From the NCBI RefSeq assembly GCF_003586285.1, contig NZ_QUBR01000002.1, positions 310,001 through 374,000 of the forward strand: DNA of 64,000 bases, given 5' to 3'. This DNA is from Aeromicrobium endophyticum. Lineage in GTDB: Bacteria > Actinomycetota > Actinomycetes > Propionibacteriales > Nocardioidaceae. Below are positions 7,197 to 15,666 of this stretch, in pieces (the stretch's first letter is position 1; every line of letters begins with the position of its first letter). A program made the translations under genes and the position numbers. The notes under the pieces were generated by a model. It had not been told where the DNA came from and ran no database searches. It worked only from the letters and a program-made list of their open reading frames with translations.

Positions 7197-8783
7197 GTGA
7201 AGTACGACAGGCCGGTGTGGCAGATCATGCACGAGTGTGCTGACGCGATGCCCGACGTCTTCCGCTACGACGACGTCCGCGGGTGGTTCGTCACGCACTA
7301 CCCCGACGTCAACGAGGCCACGATCCGCGCCCACCTCATCGGCCTGACCGAGGGCGGTCGCGCCAAGCACGTGCAGTTCGCCCCGCGGTCGCCGGTGTTC
7401 CGCCGCGTGGCACGCGGCGAGTACTCCACGATCCCTCGCGACGAGCGCGGTGAGGACCCCGACGCACCGCCGCCGTCCGCGAGCGGCATCAAGATGGGCG
7501 CCGGCACGTCGCGCACCGAGCTCGTCGACACCGAGGCGGCCGAGCCGTCGTCCGACGACGCCACGTCCGAGCAGCCCGTGCCCGACCCACGCCGGGCCAC
7601 GGGTCCGGCCGCCAGCACGTTCGACGACGAGCCGCCGATGCCCGACGTCATCCTGCTCGGCAGCATCGGCGACCGGGTCAACGTGCCGGCTCCGGCCAAG
7701 GAGGTCTACCGCGAGGTCGCCTTCCAGCTCGGTCGCCTCGACGCCGAGCTGGGCGGGTCCGAGTGGTTCGTGCTGTCGGCCGAGCACGGCCTGCTCGCGC
7801 CGAACGAGTGGATGTCGCCCGACTCGCGCACGCTCGCCGACATGGAGCCGGCCTACCGGGTCGTGTGGGCCGCGTGGGTCGTGGCTCGTCTGCAGTCGAT
7901 GGTCGGCTCGCTCGACGGGTTGATCGTGCGGGTCGACGCGCCGAGCGCCTTCGTCGGGCCGCTGTTCAGCGTGCTGCAGGACACCGGCGCTGCCGTGACG
8001 TCGGGCGGCGTGGGCAACACCCCTGCTGCCTTCGTCGAGCACGCCGACGACGAGGTCGTGCCGGACGAGCGCGAGATCGCCGAGTCGGAGGTCGACGTCC
8101 AGCCGGAGGTCGAGCTCTCGACCTTCGAGTCCCTCGTCGCAGAGCCCGACGAGATCGAGCCCGACGAGATCGAGCCGGAGGTCGCCGAGCCCGACGAGGT
8201 CGAGGCCGCGGAGGTTCCACCCGTCGCGGTCCCGCTCGCGACGGTCTCCGACATCGGTGCCCGCAGCGGCATCGCCCAGCACCTGCGCGACGATCGGCAC
8301 ACGGTGCCGGCAGCCGACTACGACTCCCTGCCGATGGTGCCGGGCCTCTACGCGTGGCACGTCGATCCCATCGGCGCTCGCGTGCTCAACCGCTGCCTGC
8401 GTCTGCCCGTGCGCGCCGGCGTCGTGTTCGTCGGCGAGGTCGGCGGCTCCACGTGGCACTCCCTGGTCGATCCCGTGCTCAACCTGCACGACCACCTCGA
8501 CCGCGTGCAGCTGCACGGCCGCACCCGCGCCTCGACCTTCCGCATGACGCTGGCGACGGTGCTGGGCGACCACCTCGGCATGACCTCCCTCGAGGACCCG
8601 CGGCTCACCGAGTGGATGCTCGAGCACCTGTCGATCGCGACCTGGGGCGTCGACGACGGCAACGGTCTGCGCGAGCTGGCCCGCAGCGTCATCGACGAGC
8701 TCGATCCGCCGCTCAACGTCGACCACCTCGCCTCGACCGAGTACCGCGCCCGCCTCCAGCAGATGCGTGGCGAGCTGGCCTGA
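7197..8783 (+). CDS. three-domain protein: DUF7669-like, DUF6884-like, GIY-YIG-like
   Basis: A 528-aa GTG-start protein with a mosaic layout. Residues 1-80 resemble DUF7669, a winged-helix module (VWQIMHECAD, VNEATIRAHLIGLTEGG). Residues ~148-285 resemble DUF6884 (DVILLGS at 150, LSAEHGLLAPNE from 193). An acidic linker follows with repeated EPDEIEPDEIEPEV (about 318-345). Residues ~375-528 look like a GIY-YIG nuclease: GLYAW at 383, VFVGE at 410, Arg in STFRMTL, and DPPLN at 503. By alignment with the usual LExxLLxxLDPPLN motif, the metal-binding Glu appears replaced by Ala495, so nuclease activity is doubtful. No neighbour explains it. Domain names come from recall of patterns, not a search. 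Confidence 0.7.
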   Translation: MKYDRPVWQIMHECADAMPDVFRYDDVRGWFVTHYPDVNEATIRAHLIGLTEGGRAKHVQFAPRSPVFRRVARGEYSTIPRDERGEDPDAPPPSASGIKMGAGTSRTELVDTEAAEPSSDDATSEQPVPDPRRATGPAASTFDDEPPMPDVILLGSIGDRVNVPAPAKEVYREVAFQLGRLDAELGGSEWFVLSAEHGLLAPNEWMSPDSRTLADMEPAYRVVWAAWVVARLQSMVGSLDGLIVRVDAPSAFVGPLFSVLQDTGAAVTSGGVGNTPAAFVEHADDEVVPDEREIAESEVDVQPEVELSTFESLVAEPDEIEPDEIEPEVAEPDEVEAAEVPPVAVPLATVSDIGARSGIAQHLRDDRHTVPAADYDSLPMVPGLYAWHVDPIGARVLNRCLRLPVRAGVVFVGEVGGSTWHSLVDPVLNLHDHLDRVQLHGRTRASTFRMTLATVLGDHLGMTSLEDPRLTEWMLEHLSIATWGVDDGNGLRELARSVIDELDPPLNVDHLASTEYRARLQQMRGELA

Positions 8784-8827
8784 GCCTCCGGGCGGCGGAC
8801 GTTGGCCGCCGAGGGCATGATCGAGGC

Positions 8828-9961
8828 ATGCAACGTCGAGAGCTCCTGTCGGGCATGGCCGTCCTCGGCGCGGCAGCGCTGGTGGGCTGCAGTCGCAGCA
8901 GCGAGGGCGAGCCCGCCCCCAGGACCACCGGCACCGCGTCGAGCGCCACCGCACCGACCGACGCTCCGCCGACCGGCACGCCGACGTCCGCCGCTCCGGT
9001 CACCCCGACGATCGCCTCCACCGTCGCCTCGGGCCTGGCCGTGCCGTGGGGCATCGCCTTCCTGCCCAGCGGCGACGCCCTGGTGTCGCAGCGCGACGAC
9101 GGCACGATCGTGCGCATCGGGGCCGACGGCACGGTCGCACCGCTCGGCGAGGTGCCGGGTGCCCGCGGACGCGCCGGGGGAGAGGGTGGTCTGCTGGGGC
9201 TTGCCCTGTCGCCGGACGACGACGGCGTTCTGTTCGCGTACGTCTCCACGTCGACCGACAACCGCGTCGTCCGCATGACGCTGACGGGCGACACCCTCGG
9301 CTCGCCCGACGCCGTGCTCACCGGCATCCCGGTGGGTGCACGTCATCACGGCGGACGGCTGCTGTTCGCGCCGGACGGCACCCTGTTCGTCTCGACGGGC
9401 GATGCGGGGAACGGCCGGCTCGCACAGGACCGCGACTCCCTGGCCGGCAAGATCCTGCGCATCGACCAGGACGGCGCCCCGCATCCCGACAACCCGTTCG
9501 GCAACCGCACCTGGTCGTACGGTCACCGCAACGTCGAGGGGCTGGCCTTCGACGCCGGCGGCCGTCTGTGGGCCACCGAGTTCGGCGACAAGTCGGCCGA
9601 CGAGCTCAACGTGTCGCGCCGCGGCCAGAACTACGGATGGCCGCGCGTCGAGGGCACGGGAGGAGGCCGTGGGCTGGTCGATCCGAAGGTCACCTGGCCG
9701 ACCGACGAGGCGTCGCCCGCCGGCATCGCGATCGTCGACCAGGTCGCCTACGTCGGTGCGCTGCAAGGGGAGTGCCTGTTCGCCGTCCCGCTCGACGGCG
9801 GGTCGGCAGGCACGCCGGTGGCGTACTTCGCGGGTGATTACGGCCGTGTGCGCAGCGTCGCGGCCGCACCCGATGGCAGCGTGTGGGTGACCACCAGCAA
9901 CACCGACGGTCGGGGCGACCCGCGACGCGCGGACGACAGGATCCTCCGGATCACCGTCTGA
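8828..9961 (+). CDS. PQQ-dependent sugar dehydrogenase-type lipoprotein
   Basis: A 377-aa six-bladed beta-propeller of the soluble glucose/sorbosone dehydrogenase (GDH-B) type. A twin-arginine-like start (MQRRELLSG) leads into a lipobox (ALVGC, Cys22) and a Thr/Pro/Ala spacer to about residue 60. Family motifs: GLAVPWGIAFLPSGD, GGEGGLLGLALSPD, ARHHGGRLLFAPDG, WSYGHRNVEGLAFD, WATEFGDKSADELN and GQNYGWP. The catalytic base His is in the RHHGGRL motif. Periplasmic aldose oxidation is expected; whether this organism makes PQQ cannot be seen here. Confidence 0.88.
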   Translation: MQRRELLSGMAVLGAAALVGCSRSSEGEPAPRTTGTASSATAPTDAPPTGTPTSAAPVTPTIASTVASGLAVPWGIAFLPSGDALVSQRDDGTIVRIGADGTVAPLGEVPGARGRAGGEGGLLGLALSPDDDGVLFAYVSTSTDNRVVRMTLTGDTLGSPDAVLTGIPVGARHHGGRLLFAPDGTLFVSTGDAGNGRLAQDRDSLAGKILRIDQDGAPHPDNPFGNRTWSYGHRNVEGLAFDAGGRLWATEFGDKSADELNVSRRGQNYGWPRVEGTGGGRGLVDPKVTWPTDEASPAGIAIVDQVAYVGALQGECLFAVPLDGGSAGTPVAYFAGDYGRVRSVAAAPDGSVWVTTSNTDGRGDPRRADDRILRITV

Positions 9962-9993
9962 CTCAGGGCCCCGGCCCCGAGGTCAGGCACGAC

Positions 9994-10030
9994 GAAGCCC
10001 CCGGACCGCCGATGGCGACCCGGGGGCTTC
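9994..10030. terminator. bidirectional terminator hairpin
   Basis: An 11-bp perfect stem (9994-10004 GAAGCCCCCGG with 10020-10030) around a 15-nt loop lies between the converging sugar dehydrogenase and cold-shock genes. The A/T content at both feet is low, as usual in this GC-rich genome. Confidence 0.75.
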
Positions 10031-10051
10031 GACTCGATGCGAGGTGACGAA

Positions 10052-10255
10052 TCAGAGGGGGCGGATGTTCGCGGCCTGCAGGCCCTTCTGGCCCTGCTCG
10101 ACGTCGAACTCGACCTTCTGGTTCTCGTTCAGCGAACGGTAGCCACTGGTCTGGATGGCGGAGAAGTGCGCGAACACGTCCTCGCTGCCGTCATCGGGGG
10201 CGATGAATCCGAAGCCCTTGTCCGCGTTGAACCACTTGACGGTTCCTGTTGCCAT
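10052..10255 (-). CDS. cspA: cold-shock protein
   Basis: A 67-aa single OB-fold nucleic-acid chaperone. RNP1 KGFGFIAP (13-20) and RNP2 DVFAHFSAI (26-34) are intact. It melts mRNA secondary structure. A GAGGAG ribosome-binding site precedes the ATG. A candidate promoter about 150 nt upstream gives the long 5' leader typical of cold-shock mRNAs. Confidence 0.96.
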   Translation of the reverse strand: MATGTVKWFNADKGFGFIAPDDGSEDVFAHFSAIQTSGYRSLNENQKVEFDVEQGQKGLQAANIRPL

Positions 10256-10480
10256 GTCCTACTCCTCTTGGCGAGATGCCACCCACGACCGTCGCGAGTG
10301 GCTGTCGCGACGTACATCCAACCTTCGAGAAGAACTAGACAGCCCGAGAAGATACCCGAGAAAAACGCTCATTCATCCGTACGGCCCAACGTCGTGCAAC
10401 TGATTCAAGCCTAGGGCAATCCGAGGTGCTTGTGGCAAGTGCTGGAGCCGCCGAATGAAAATTCTGGGTGAACGCGAGGG
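10256..10480 (-). promoter_or_regulatory. long 5' leader and promoter region of cspA
   Basis: A 225-nt non-coding stretch. On the minus strand TAGGCT (10413-10408) is a plausible -10, with a TTGCCA about 18-19 nt upstream. This predicts a leader of about 146 nt, within which CTCGGGTATCTT and CTCGGGCTGTC form imperfect direct repeats. A long structured leader fits cold-shock regulation; no structure was computed. Confidence 0.4.
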
Positions 10481-10948
10481 CTACTTGCGGGTGCCGAAGA
10501 CCTGCGAGACGTAGATGTCCCCGTTGCTGGCCCGTGCCACCCCGACGCCGATGTAGCGCATCTTCGCGGCCTGCATGTTCTTGGCGTGCCCGGGTGACTT
10601 CGCCCAGGCGCGGACCGCCTCGCGGCCCGTCGAGAAGTTCCAGGCGATGTTCTCCGACACGCCGGTGAGCTTGCACGACCGCAGGAGCTTGCGCAGCTGT
10701 CCGTCGCGGTGCTCCAAGGTCGACCGGGCGGCCATCCAGCGGGCCTGGTCGTTGGCCCATCGGTCGACACACTTCTGCATCTTCACGCGCACCTTGCCGT
10801 GGTCGGCCCGGTAGGCGTTCGTGCTGGAGACGACCTGCTTCTCGTAGCTCGACAGGCTGGCGGCCGACGCGGGCGCGGTGGACACCACGGTGAAGAGCAC
10901 GGCGCAGGCGACGACGCGAGCGGCGGCGGATGCACGGCGGGGGGTCAT
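10481..10948 (-). CDS. secreted CAP-domain (SCP/PR1) protein
   Basis: A 155-aa protein with a signal peptide (MTPRRASAAARVV..., cleavage after SAPASA near residue 29). A CAP domain follows: NAYRADHGKVRV, QARWMAARSTLEHRDG, SENIAWNFSTGREAV, WAKSPGHAKNMQAAKMRYIGVG and the final IYVSQVFG. The conserved His and Glu of the CAP cavity are visible (EHRDG, SENI, GHAKN). Bacterial CAP proteins are extracellular and their function is mostly unknown. Divergent from the M6 protease gene. Confidence 0.88.
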   Translation of the reverse strand: MTPRRASAAARVVACAVLFTVVSTAPASAASLSSYEKQVVSSTNAYRADHGKVRVKMQKCVDRWANDQARWMAARSTLEHRDGQLRKLLRSCKLTGVSENIAWNFSTGREAVRAWAKSPGHAKNMQAAKMRYIGVGVARASNGDIYVSQVFGTRK

Positions 10949-11183
10949 GCAGCGAGACTAGGACACCCGGGACGTTCAGGCATCCCCACGCGGGACCTAG
11001 GTCTCGGACTAGTTCGAAATGACTAGATTCGTATAGTCCGATCGGGTCAAAGTCAAGACTGCCGTTCTTCCTGAAATTTGCCTAAGTTGGCACGCACTGC
11101 GCCGGGATCCGCCTCATGAGGGCGGGGCCGGCCTCACCGCTAGGTCGAATCCGACCCCAGCGACGTTCTGACAAGGGGGAACA
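10949..11183. promoter_or_regulatory. divergent promoter region with a 7-bp inverted repeat
   Basis: 235 nt between the CAP gene and the protease gene. CGGACTA (11005-11011) and TAGTCCG (11034-11040) are perfect inverted arms, with an inner GACTA/TAGTC pair. TAGATT at 11024-11029 is a possible -10 for the protease. The region is AT-richer than its surroundings. An operator or RNA hairpin is possible. Confidence 0.4.
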
Positions 11184-13598
11184 GTGAAGCGTGTGATCCC
11201 AGGCCTCGTCGGCCTCACACTCGCAGCCTCGCTCGGTCTGGCATATGCCTCGCCGAGCTCGGCGGCGCCCGCACCACCGACCAATGCCGCCGACCAGCCG
11301 GGCAAGGCCGGCAAGGTCGGCAAGGATGAGCTGCCCAACCCGCTGGAGCAGAAGCGGCGTGCCCTGCGCGAGACGGCACTGACCTCCGTCATCAACGGCG
11401 ACGCGACGGCCACCTCGAAGAACGGCACCTCGGTCGTCAAGGTCGGCAAGGGTTACAGCCCGGCCGATGCTGCCGCCCTGGCCAACAAGCGGGCTTCGCG
11501 CACGCAGCTCAAGGCGATCCAGAACAAGAAGCAGAAGGATCAGTACGTCGAGCTCGCGCAGGAGCGCTCGGACAAGATCTTCGTGATCCTGGCCGAGTTC
11601 GGCGACAAGCGTCACCCCGACTTCCCCGACCAGGACACCGATCCGGCCGTCGCGGGACCCACGACGTTCAACGGTCCGCTGCGCAACCAGATCCCCGAGC
11701 CCGATCGCACGAAGGACAACTCGACGGTCTGGCAGAAGGACTACAACCGCCAGCACTACCAAGACCTCTACTTCGGCAAGGGCAAGGGCCAGGAGTCGGT
11801 CAAGACCTACTACGAGACCCAGTCGTCAGGCCGGTACACGGTCGACGGCCAGGTGCAGGACTGGGTCAAGGTGCCGTACAACGAGGCGCGCTACGGTCGC
11901 GACGAGTCGTACCGCACGGTCTGGAACCTCATCGAGGACTCCCTGACCGCCTGGGTCGCCGACCAGAAGAAGGCCGGCCAGACCGATGAGCAGATCAAGG
12001 CCACGATCGCCTCGTACGACAAGTACGACCGCTACGACTACGACGGCGACGGCGACTTCAACGAGCCCGACGGCTACATCGACCACTTCCAGATCGTGCA
12101 CGCCGGCGGCGACGAGGCCGACGGCGATCCGCAGCAGGGCGAGGACGCCATCTGGTCGCACCGCTGGTACGCCTTCGGCACCGACGCCGGACTGACCGGC
12201 CCGGGCCAGAACAAGCTGGGCGGCACGCAGGTCGGCAGCACCGGCGTCTGGGTCGGCGACTACACCGTGCAGCCCGAGAACGGCGGCCTGTCGGTCTTCG
12301 TCCACGAGTACGGACACGACCTGGGGCTGCCCGACGACTACGACACCAGCAGCCAGGGTGACAACAGCAGCGAGTACTGGACGCTGATGGCGCAGAGTCG
12401 TCTCAATGCCAAGGGGGAGGCTCTCGGCACCCGGCCGGGCGACCTCGGCGCGTGGAACAAGCTGCAGCTCGGCTGGCTCGACTACGAGGCCATCGCCACC
12501 AAGCAGAAGAAGACGCTCGACCTCGGTCCTCAGGAGTACAACTCCAAGAAGGCCCAGGCCGCGGTCGTCGTGCTGCCCAAGAAGGAGGTCTCGAAGGACA
12601 ACGGCGCGCCGGCCTCCGGCTCGAAGCAGTTCTTCTCGGGATCGGCCGACAACCTCACCAACGCCATGACCACCGACGTCGACCTCACCGGCAAGACCGG
12701 CGGCGTCCTCACGGCCAAGGTCCGTTACGCGATCGAGGCGGGCTACGACTACGCCTACGTCCAGGCCTCGACCGACGGCGGCTCCACGTGGACGTCGCTC
12801 GACGGCACCATCGGCGGCACGCCGATCGCCGACGACGCCTCGGGCAACCCGGCCATCGACGGCGAGCAGGCCACGTGGGCCGATCTCTCGGTGCCGCTGA
12901 GCGCCTACGACGGCCAGAAGATCAAGCTGCGGTTCCTGTACAAGACCGACGGCGGCGTGTCCGAGGCCGGTCTGTTCGTCGACGACCTGGCGGTCAAGGC
13001 CGGCAGCGAGACGCTGCTGGCCGACGGTGCCGAAGCCGGAGGCCCGGCGTGGACCTTTGACGGGTTCTCGATCGTCGGCGCGACGTCGACCGAGCTGTTC
13101 GACAACTACTACATCGCCGGGCACCGGTCGTACGTCTCGTACGACAAGTACCTGCAGACGGGGCCGTACAACTTCGGCTTCGCCAACACCAAGCCCGACT
13201 ACGCCGAGCACTACTCGTACGGGCACGGGCTGCTGGTCTCCTACTGGGACACCTCCCAGCAGGACAACAACACCAACGTGCACCCGGGCACGGGGCGCAA
13301 CCTGATCATCGACGCCAACCCGTCGCCGATCACGAACATCGTGACGGGTGCTCCCTGGCGGGCACGTGTCCAGATGTACGACGCGCCCTTCTCGCTGCAC
13401 AAGGCTGACTCGTTCACGTTGCACACCAACGGCAAGCCCAGCTACATCCGGGGCCAGGACGCCAAGCCGTTGTTCGACGACACCAAGAAGTATTGGTTCG
13501 CCGAGCTGCCCAACCACGGAGTCAAGCTCCCGGCTGCGGGCGTCAAGATCCGCGTCCAGAAGGAGGACGGCACCTCCATGAAGGTCAAGTTCAACTAG
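11184..13598 (+). CDS. secreted M6-family (immune inhibitor A) metalloprotease
   Basis: An 804-aa exported zinc endopeptidase. GTG start with GGGGGAA upstream. A signal peptide ends near residue 28 (SPSSAAPA) and a Lys-rich propeptide reaches about residue 125. The catalytic domain has HEYGH at 374-378, the extended zinc motif ending LGLPDD and a downstream YWTLMAQSR segment. Calcium-like loops (YDYDGDGDFNEPDGYIDH) sit near residue 290. Residues ~480-640 form a jelly-roll/MAM-like domain typical of the C-terminal half. Degrades extracellular protein; an insecticidal or virulence role known in Bacillus need not apply here. Confidence 0.92.
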   Translation: MKRVIPGLVGLTLAASLGLAYASPSSAAPAPPTNAADQPGKAGKVGKDELPNPLEQKRRALRETALTSVINGDATATSKNGTSVVKVGKGYSPADAAALANKRASRTQLKAIQNKKQKDQYVELAQERSDKIFVILAEFGDKRHPDFPDQDTDPAVAGPTTFNGPLRNQIPEPDRTKDNSTVWQKDYNRQHYQDLYFGKGKGQESVKTYYETQSSGRYTVDGQVQDWVKVPYNEARYGRDESYRTVWNLIEDSLTAWVADQKKAGQTDEQIKATIASYDKYDRYDYDGDGDFNEPDGYIDHFQIVHAGGDEADGDPQQGEDAIWSHRWYAFGTDAGLTGPGQNKLGGTQVGSTGVWVGDYTVQPENGGLSVFVHEYGHDLGLPDDYDTSSQGDNSSEYWTLMAQSRLNAKGEALGTRPGDLGAWNKLQLGWLDYEAIATKQKKTLDLGPQEYNSKKAQAAVVVLPKKEVSKDNGAPASGSKQFFSGSADNLTNAMTTDVDLTGKTGGVLTAKVRYAIEAGYDYAYVQASTDGGSTWTSLDGTIGGTPIADDASGNPAIDGEQATWADLSVPLSAYDGQKIKLRFLYKTDGGVSEAGLFVDDLAVKAGSETLLADGAEAGGPAWTFDGFSIVGATSTELFDNYYIAGHRSYVSYDKYLQTGPYNFGFANTKPDYAEHYSYGHGLLVSYWDTSQQDNNTNVHPGTGRNLIIDANPSPITNIVTGAPWRARVQMYDAPFSLHKADSFTLHTNGKPSYIRGQDAKPLFDDTKKYWFAELPNHGVKLPAAGVKIRVQKEDGTSMKVKFN

Positions 13599-13614
13599 TC
13601 CTTCTCCACGATCG

Positions 13615-13648
13615 GAGGCGGCACGTACCGGGGGGTGCGTGCCGCCTC
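13615..13648. terminator. terminator hairpin between protease and MFS genes
   Basis: An 11-bp perfect stem (GAGGCGGCACG at 13615-13625 with 13638-13648) lies between convergent stops. There is no strong T tract, so it may act in both directions. Confidence 0.6.
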
Positions 13649-13679
13649 TGTCATGCGCGGAGCCTGCGGGCTCGACCGT

Positions 13680-15011
13680 CTAGCGGGCGTTGATCGACTC
13701 GTCGATCGCGCCGGACGCGCCGCCGAACTCGTCGGCGATCTCGCCCTCGACCACGTCGGCGTCACGGACGTCGTGCCCGTCCTCGTCGAGGCCGGCGTCG
13801 GCCTGCGCCAGGATGCGGTGCCCGCTGGCGAGCACCGCGATGGCGACGGCGACGGCGACGGCGCCGAGGGCGAAGGGGACGTGGACGGTGAAGTGCTCGA
13901 CCAGCTTGCCCGCGGCGAACGGCGCGAGACCGCCGCCGATGAAGCGCACGAACCCGTAGGCCGCCGAGGCGACCGGTCGCTCGACGGGCGACACGATCAT
14001 GACGGCCTGGGTCATCAGCGTGTTGTTGATGCCGATGAAGATGCCTGCCGCGATGACCGCCCCGATCATCAGGGTCTGGTTGGTCGGGCTGATCGCCATG
14101 ACCGCGAGATCGACCGCGAAGAGCGCGAGCGATCCGTACAGCGAGGTCGCGGTGCCGAACCGGCGCTGCAGCCAGGGTGCGCCGATGACCGAGAAGAAGG
14201 CCACGAGGATGCCCCAGCAGAAGAAGACCCAGCCGAGGGCCGTGATCGACAGCCCCATCGGGAACGGCGCGTACCCGAGCATCGTGAAGAAGCCCCAGTT
14301 GTAGAGCAGGGCCGTGATGCTCATCGTGAGCAGGCCGCGGTGGCCGAGCGCCCGCAGCGGTGCACTGAGCGCGGTCGGATGATCGGGCTTCGGCGTGGCC
14401 GGCAGCAGGAAGAACGTGGCGACGAGGGCGATCGCCATGAGGGCGGCGACGCCGAAGAACGGCCCGCGCCAGCTGATGTTGCCCAGCACGCTGCCGACCA
14501 GCGGGCCGGCCGCGATGCCGAGGCCCAAGGCTGCCTCGTACAGGATGATGGCGCCGGCGAATCCGCCACGGGCGCTCGACACGATGGCGGCTAGGGAGGT
14601 GGCGATGAACAGTGCGTTGCCGAGGCCCCATCCCGCGCGGAACGCCACGATGCCCGAGATGGTGTCGGTCGATCCGGCGAGTGCGGCGAACACCACGATG
14701 ATCAGCAGACCGGTCAGCAGGGTCCGCTTGGCGCCGAGGCGGCTCGACACCCAGTTGGTGGCGAGCATCGCGACGGCGGTGACGACGAGGTAGCTCGTGA
14801 ACAGCAGCGTCACCTGGCTCTCGGTGGCGTCGAGCTGCGTCTTGAGCGCCGGGAGGATCGGGTCGACGAGGCCGATGCCCATGAATGAGATGACGCAGGC
14901 GAAGGCGACGGCATAGACCGCCTTCGGCTGGTCGAACAGGCTGGTCGTGTGGGTGTTGCCGGTGCTACCGGTGCTGTGACCGGCGCCGGGGTGGCTGGTG
15001 TCAGGCGACAT
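13680..15011 (-). CDS. MFS drug-efflux transporter
   Basis: A 443-aa major facilitator with about 12 membrane helices. It has a hydrophilic His/Ser/Thr N-terminus (1-25), a motif-A loop (SSRLGAKRTLLTG), and an acidic cytosolic C-terminal tail after about residue 400. The proline-rich first helix (GLVDPILPALKTQL) resembles DHA1/DHA2 multidrug exporters. The start overlaps the end of the MarR gene, so the two form one operon with regulator and pump; drug or toxin export controlled by the repressor is the obvious reading. Confidence 0.85.
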   Translation of the reverse strand: MSPDTSHPGAGHSTGSTGNTHTTSLFDQPKAVYAVAFACVISFMGIGLVDPILPALKTQLDATESQVTLLFTSYLVVTAVAMLATNWVSSRLGAKRTLLTGLLIIVVFAALAGSTDTISGIVAFRAGWGLGNALFIATSLAAIVSSARGGFAGAIILYEAALGLGIAAGPLVGSVLGNISWRGPFFGVAALMAIALVATFFLLPATPKPDHPTALSAPLRALGHRGLLTMSITALLYNWGFFTMLGYAPFPMGLSITALGWVFFCWGILVAFFSVIGAPWLQRRFGTATSLYGSLALFAVDLAVMAISPTNQTLMIGAVIAAGIFIGINNTLMTQAVMIVSPVERPVASAAYGFVRFIGGGLAPFAAGKLVEHFTVHVPFALGAVAVAVAIAVLASGHRILAQADAGLDEDGHDVRDADVVEGEIADEFGGASGAIDESINAR

Positions 15012-15426
15012 GAGACTCCATGAGGTGGGTGAGGGCGGGGGTGGCCGCGGCCAGGAGGGCGCGGTCGTAGGCCGACAGGAGGTCGAGGCGCGCGGTGATC
15101 GCGTCCTCGTGGCCCTGTCGGCGGGCGGCGAGCCGCTCGGACCCGGTCGCCGTGATGGCGATCAGGGCTGCCCTGCCGTCGTGGGGATCGGAGCGGCGCG
15201 ACGCGAGGCCCTGGGCCTCGAGCCGTTGCACCAGGCCGGTCATGGCTGGTTGCGACACCGACTCGTGGGATGCGAGCGTCGTAATGCGCTGCGGCCCCGT
15301 CCGCTCGAGCAGCGACAGGGTCGCCGCGGCGGTGCGGCTCAGCGAGTCCTGCGGAGCGTCCCGGACCAGCGACAAGGCGAACTCTCGCAGCACGGGAGCG
15401 AGCTCCGCGAGATGTGGTTGCAACAT
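15001..15426 (-). CDS. MarR-family transcriptional regulator
   Basis: A 141-aa winged-helix repressor. Recognition-helix region: ITTLASHESVSQPAMTGLVQRLEAQGLASRRSDPHDGRAALI, where the DxRA wing signature is present (DPHDGRAA). Dimerisation helices flank it. First gene of an operon with the MFS pump (11-nt overlap). The start codon lies inside a perfect inverted repeat and only 7 nt from a good -10, so the mRNA is probably leaderless and the gene autoregulated. Confidence 0.9.
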   Translation of the reverse strand: MLQPHLAELAPVLREFALSLVRDAPQDSLSRTAAATLSLLERTGPQRITTLASHESVSQPAMTGLVQRLEAQGLASRRSDPHDGRAALIAITATGSERLAARRQGHEDAITARLDLLSAYDRALLAAATPALTHLMESHVA

Positions 15427-15439
15427 GCAACCAAATATA
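15416..15439 (-). promoter_or_regulatory. MarR autoregulatory operator and -10 box
   Basis: GGTTGCA-TGT-TGCAACC (15416-15432) is a perfect 7-bp inverted repeat with a 3-nt spacer, containing the MarR ATG. A TATATT -10 hexamer sits at 15439-15434. A dimeric repressor bound here would block initiation. Binding by the adjacent MarR protein is inferred from position. Confidence 0.7.
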
Positions 15440-15447
15440 TCAGGTGG

Positions 15448-15664
15448 TTATGTACGTTCTCGGATGAGGTAGACCGCGGTGGCCAGCGCCAGCACGAGGA
15501 CGGAGACGATCATCGTCCGGACGGGCAGCGACGCTGCGATCACGAGGCACCCGGCGAGGCCACCAGCCGCCGAACACCACGAACAAGCCCGAGCCGATCA
15601 TGGCGCCGACCCCGACCGCCACGGCCCCCACCGGGCCGATGCGCCGGTCGAGAGCCTCGGGCAT
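15448..15664 (-). pseudogene. remnant of an APC-family amino-acid permease
   Basis: Only the two ends of a permease survive. A 32-residue start (MPEALDRRIGPVGAVAVGVG, then AMIGSGLFVVFG) is the typical first helix of the APC superfamily. About position 15567 the frame shifts and continues as the permease C-terminus (AGCLVIAASLPVRTMIVSVL, ending AVYLIRERT). Some 350-400 internal residues are missing, so a large internal deletion plus frame change is inferred. The ATG lies 2 nt after the exonuclease III stop, so the intact permease was once in that operon. Confidence 0.7.
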
Positions 15665-15666
15665 CG

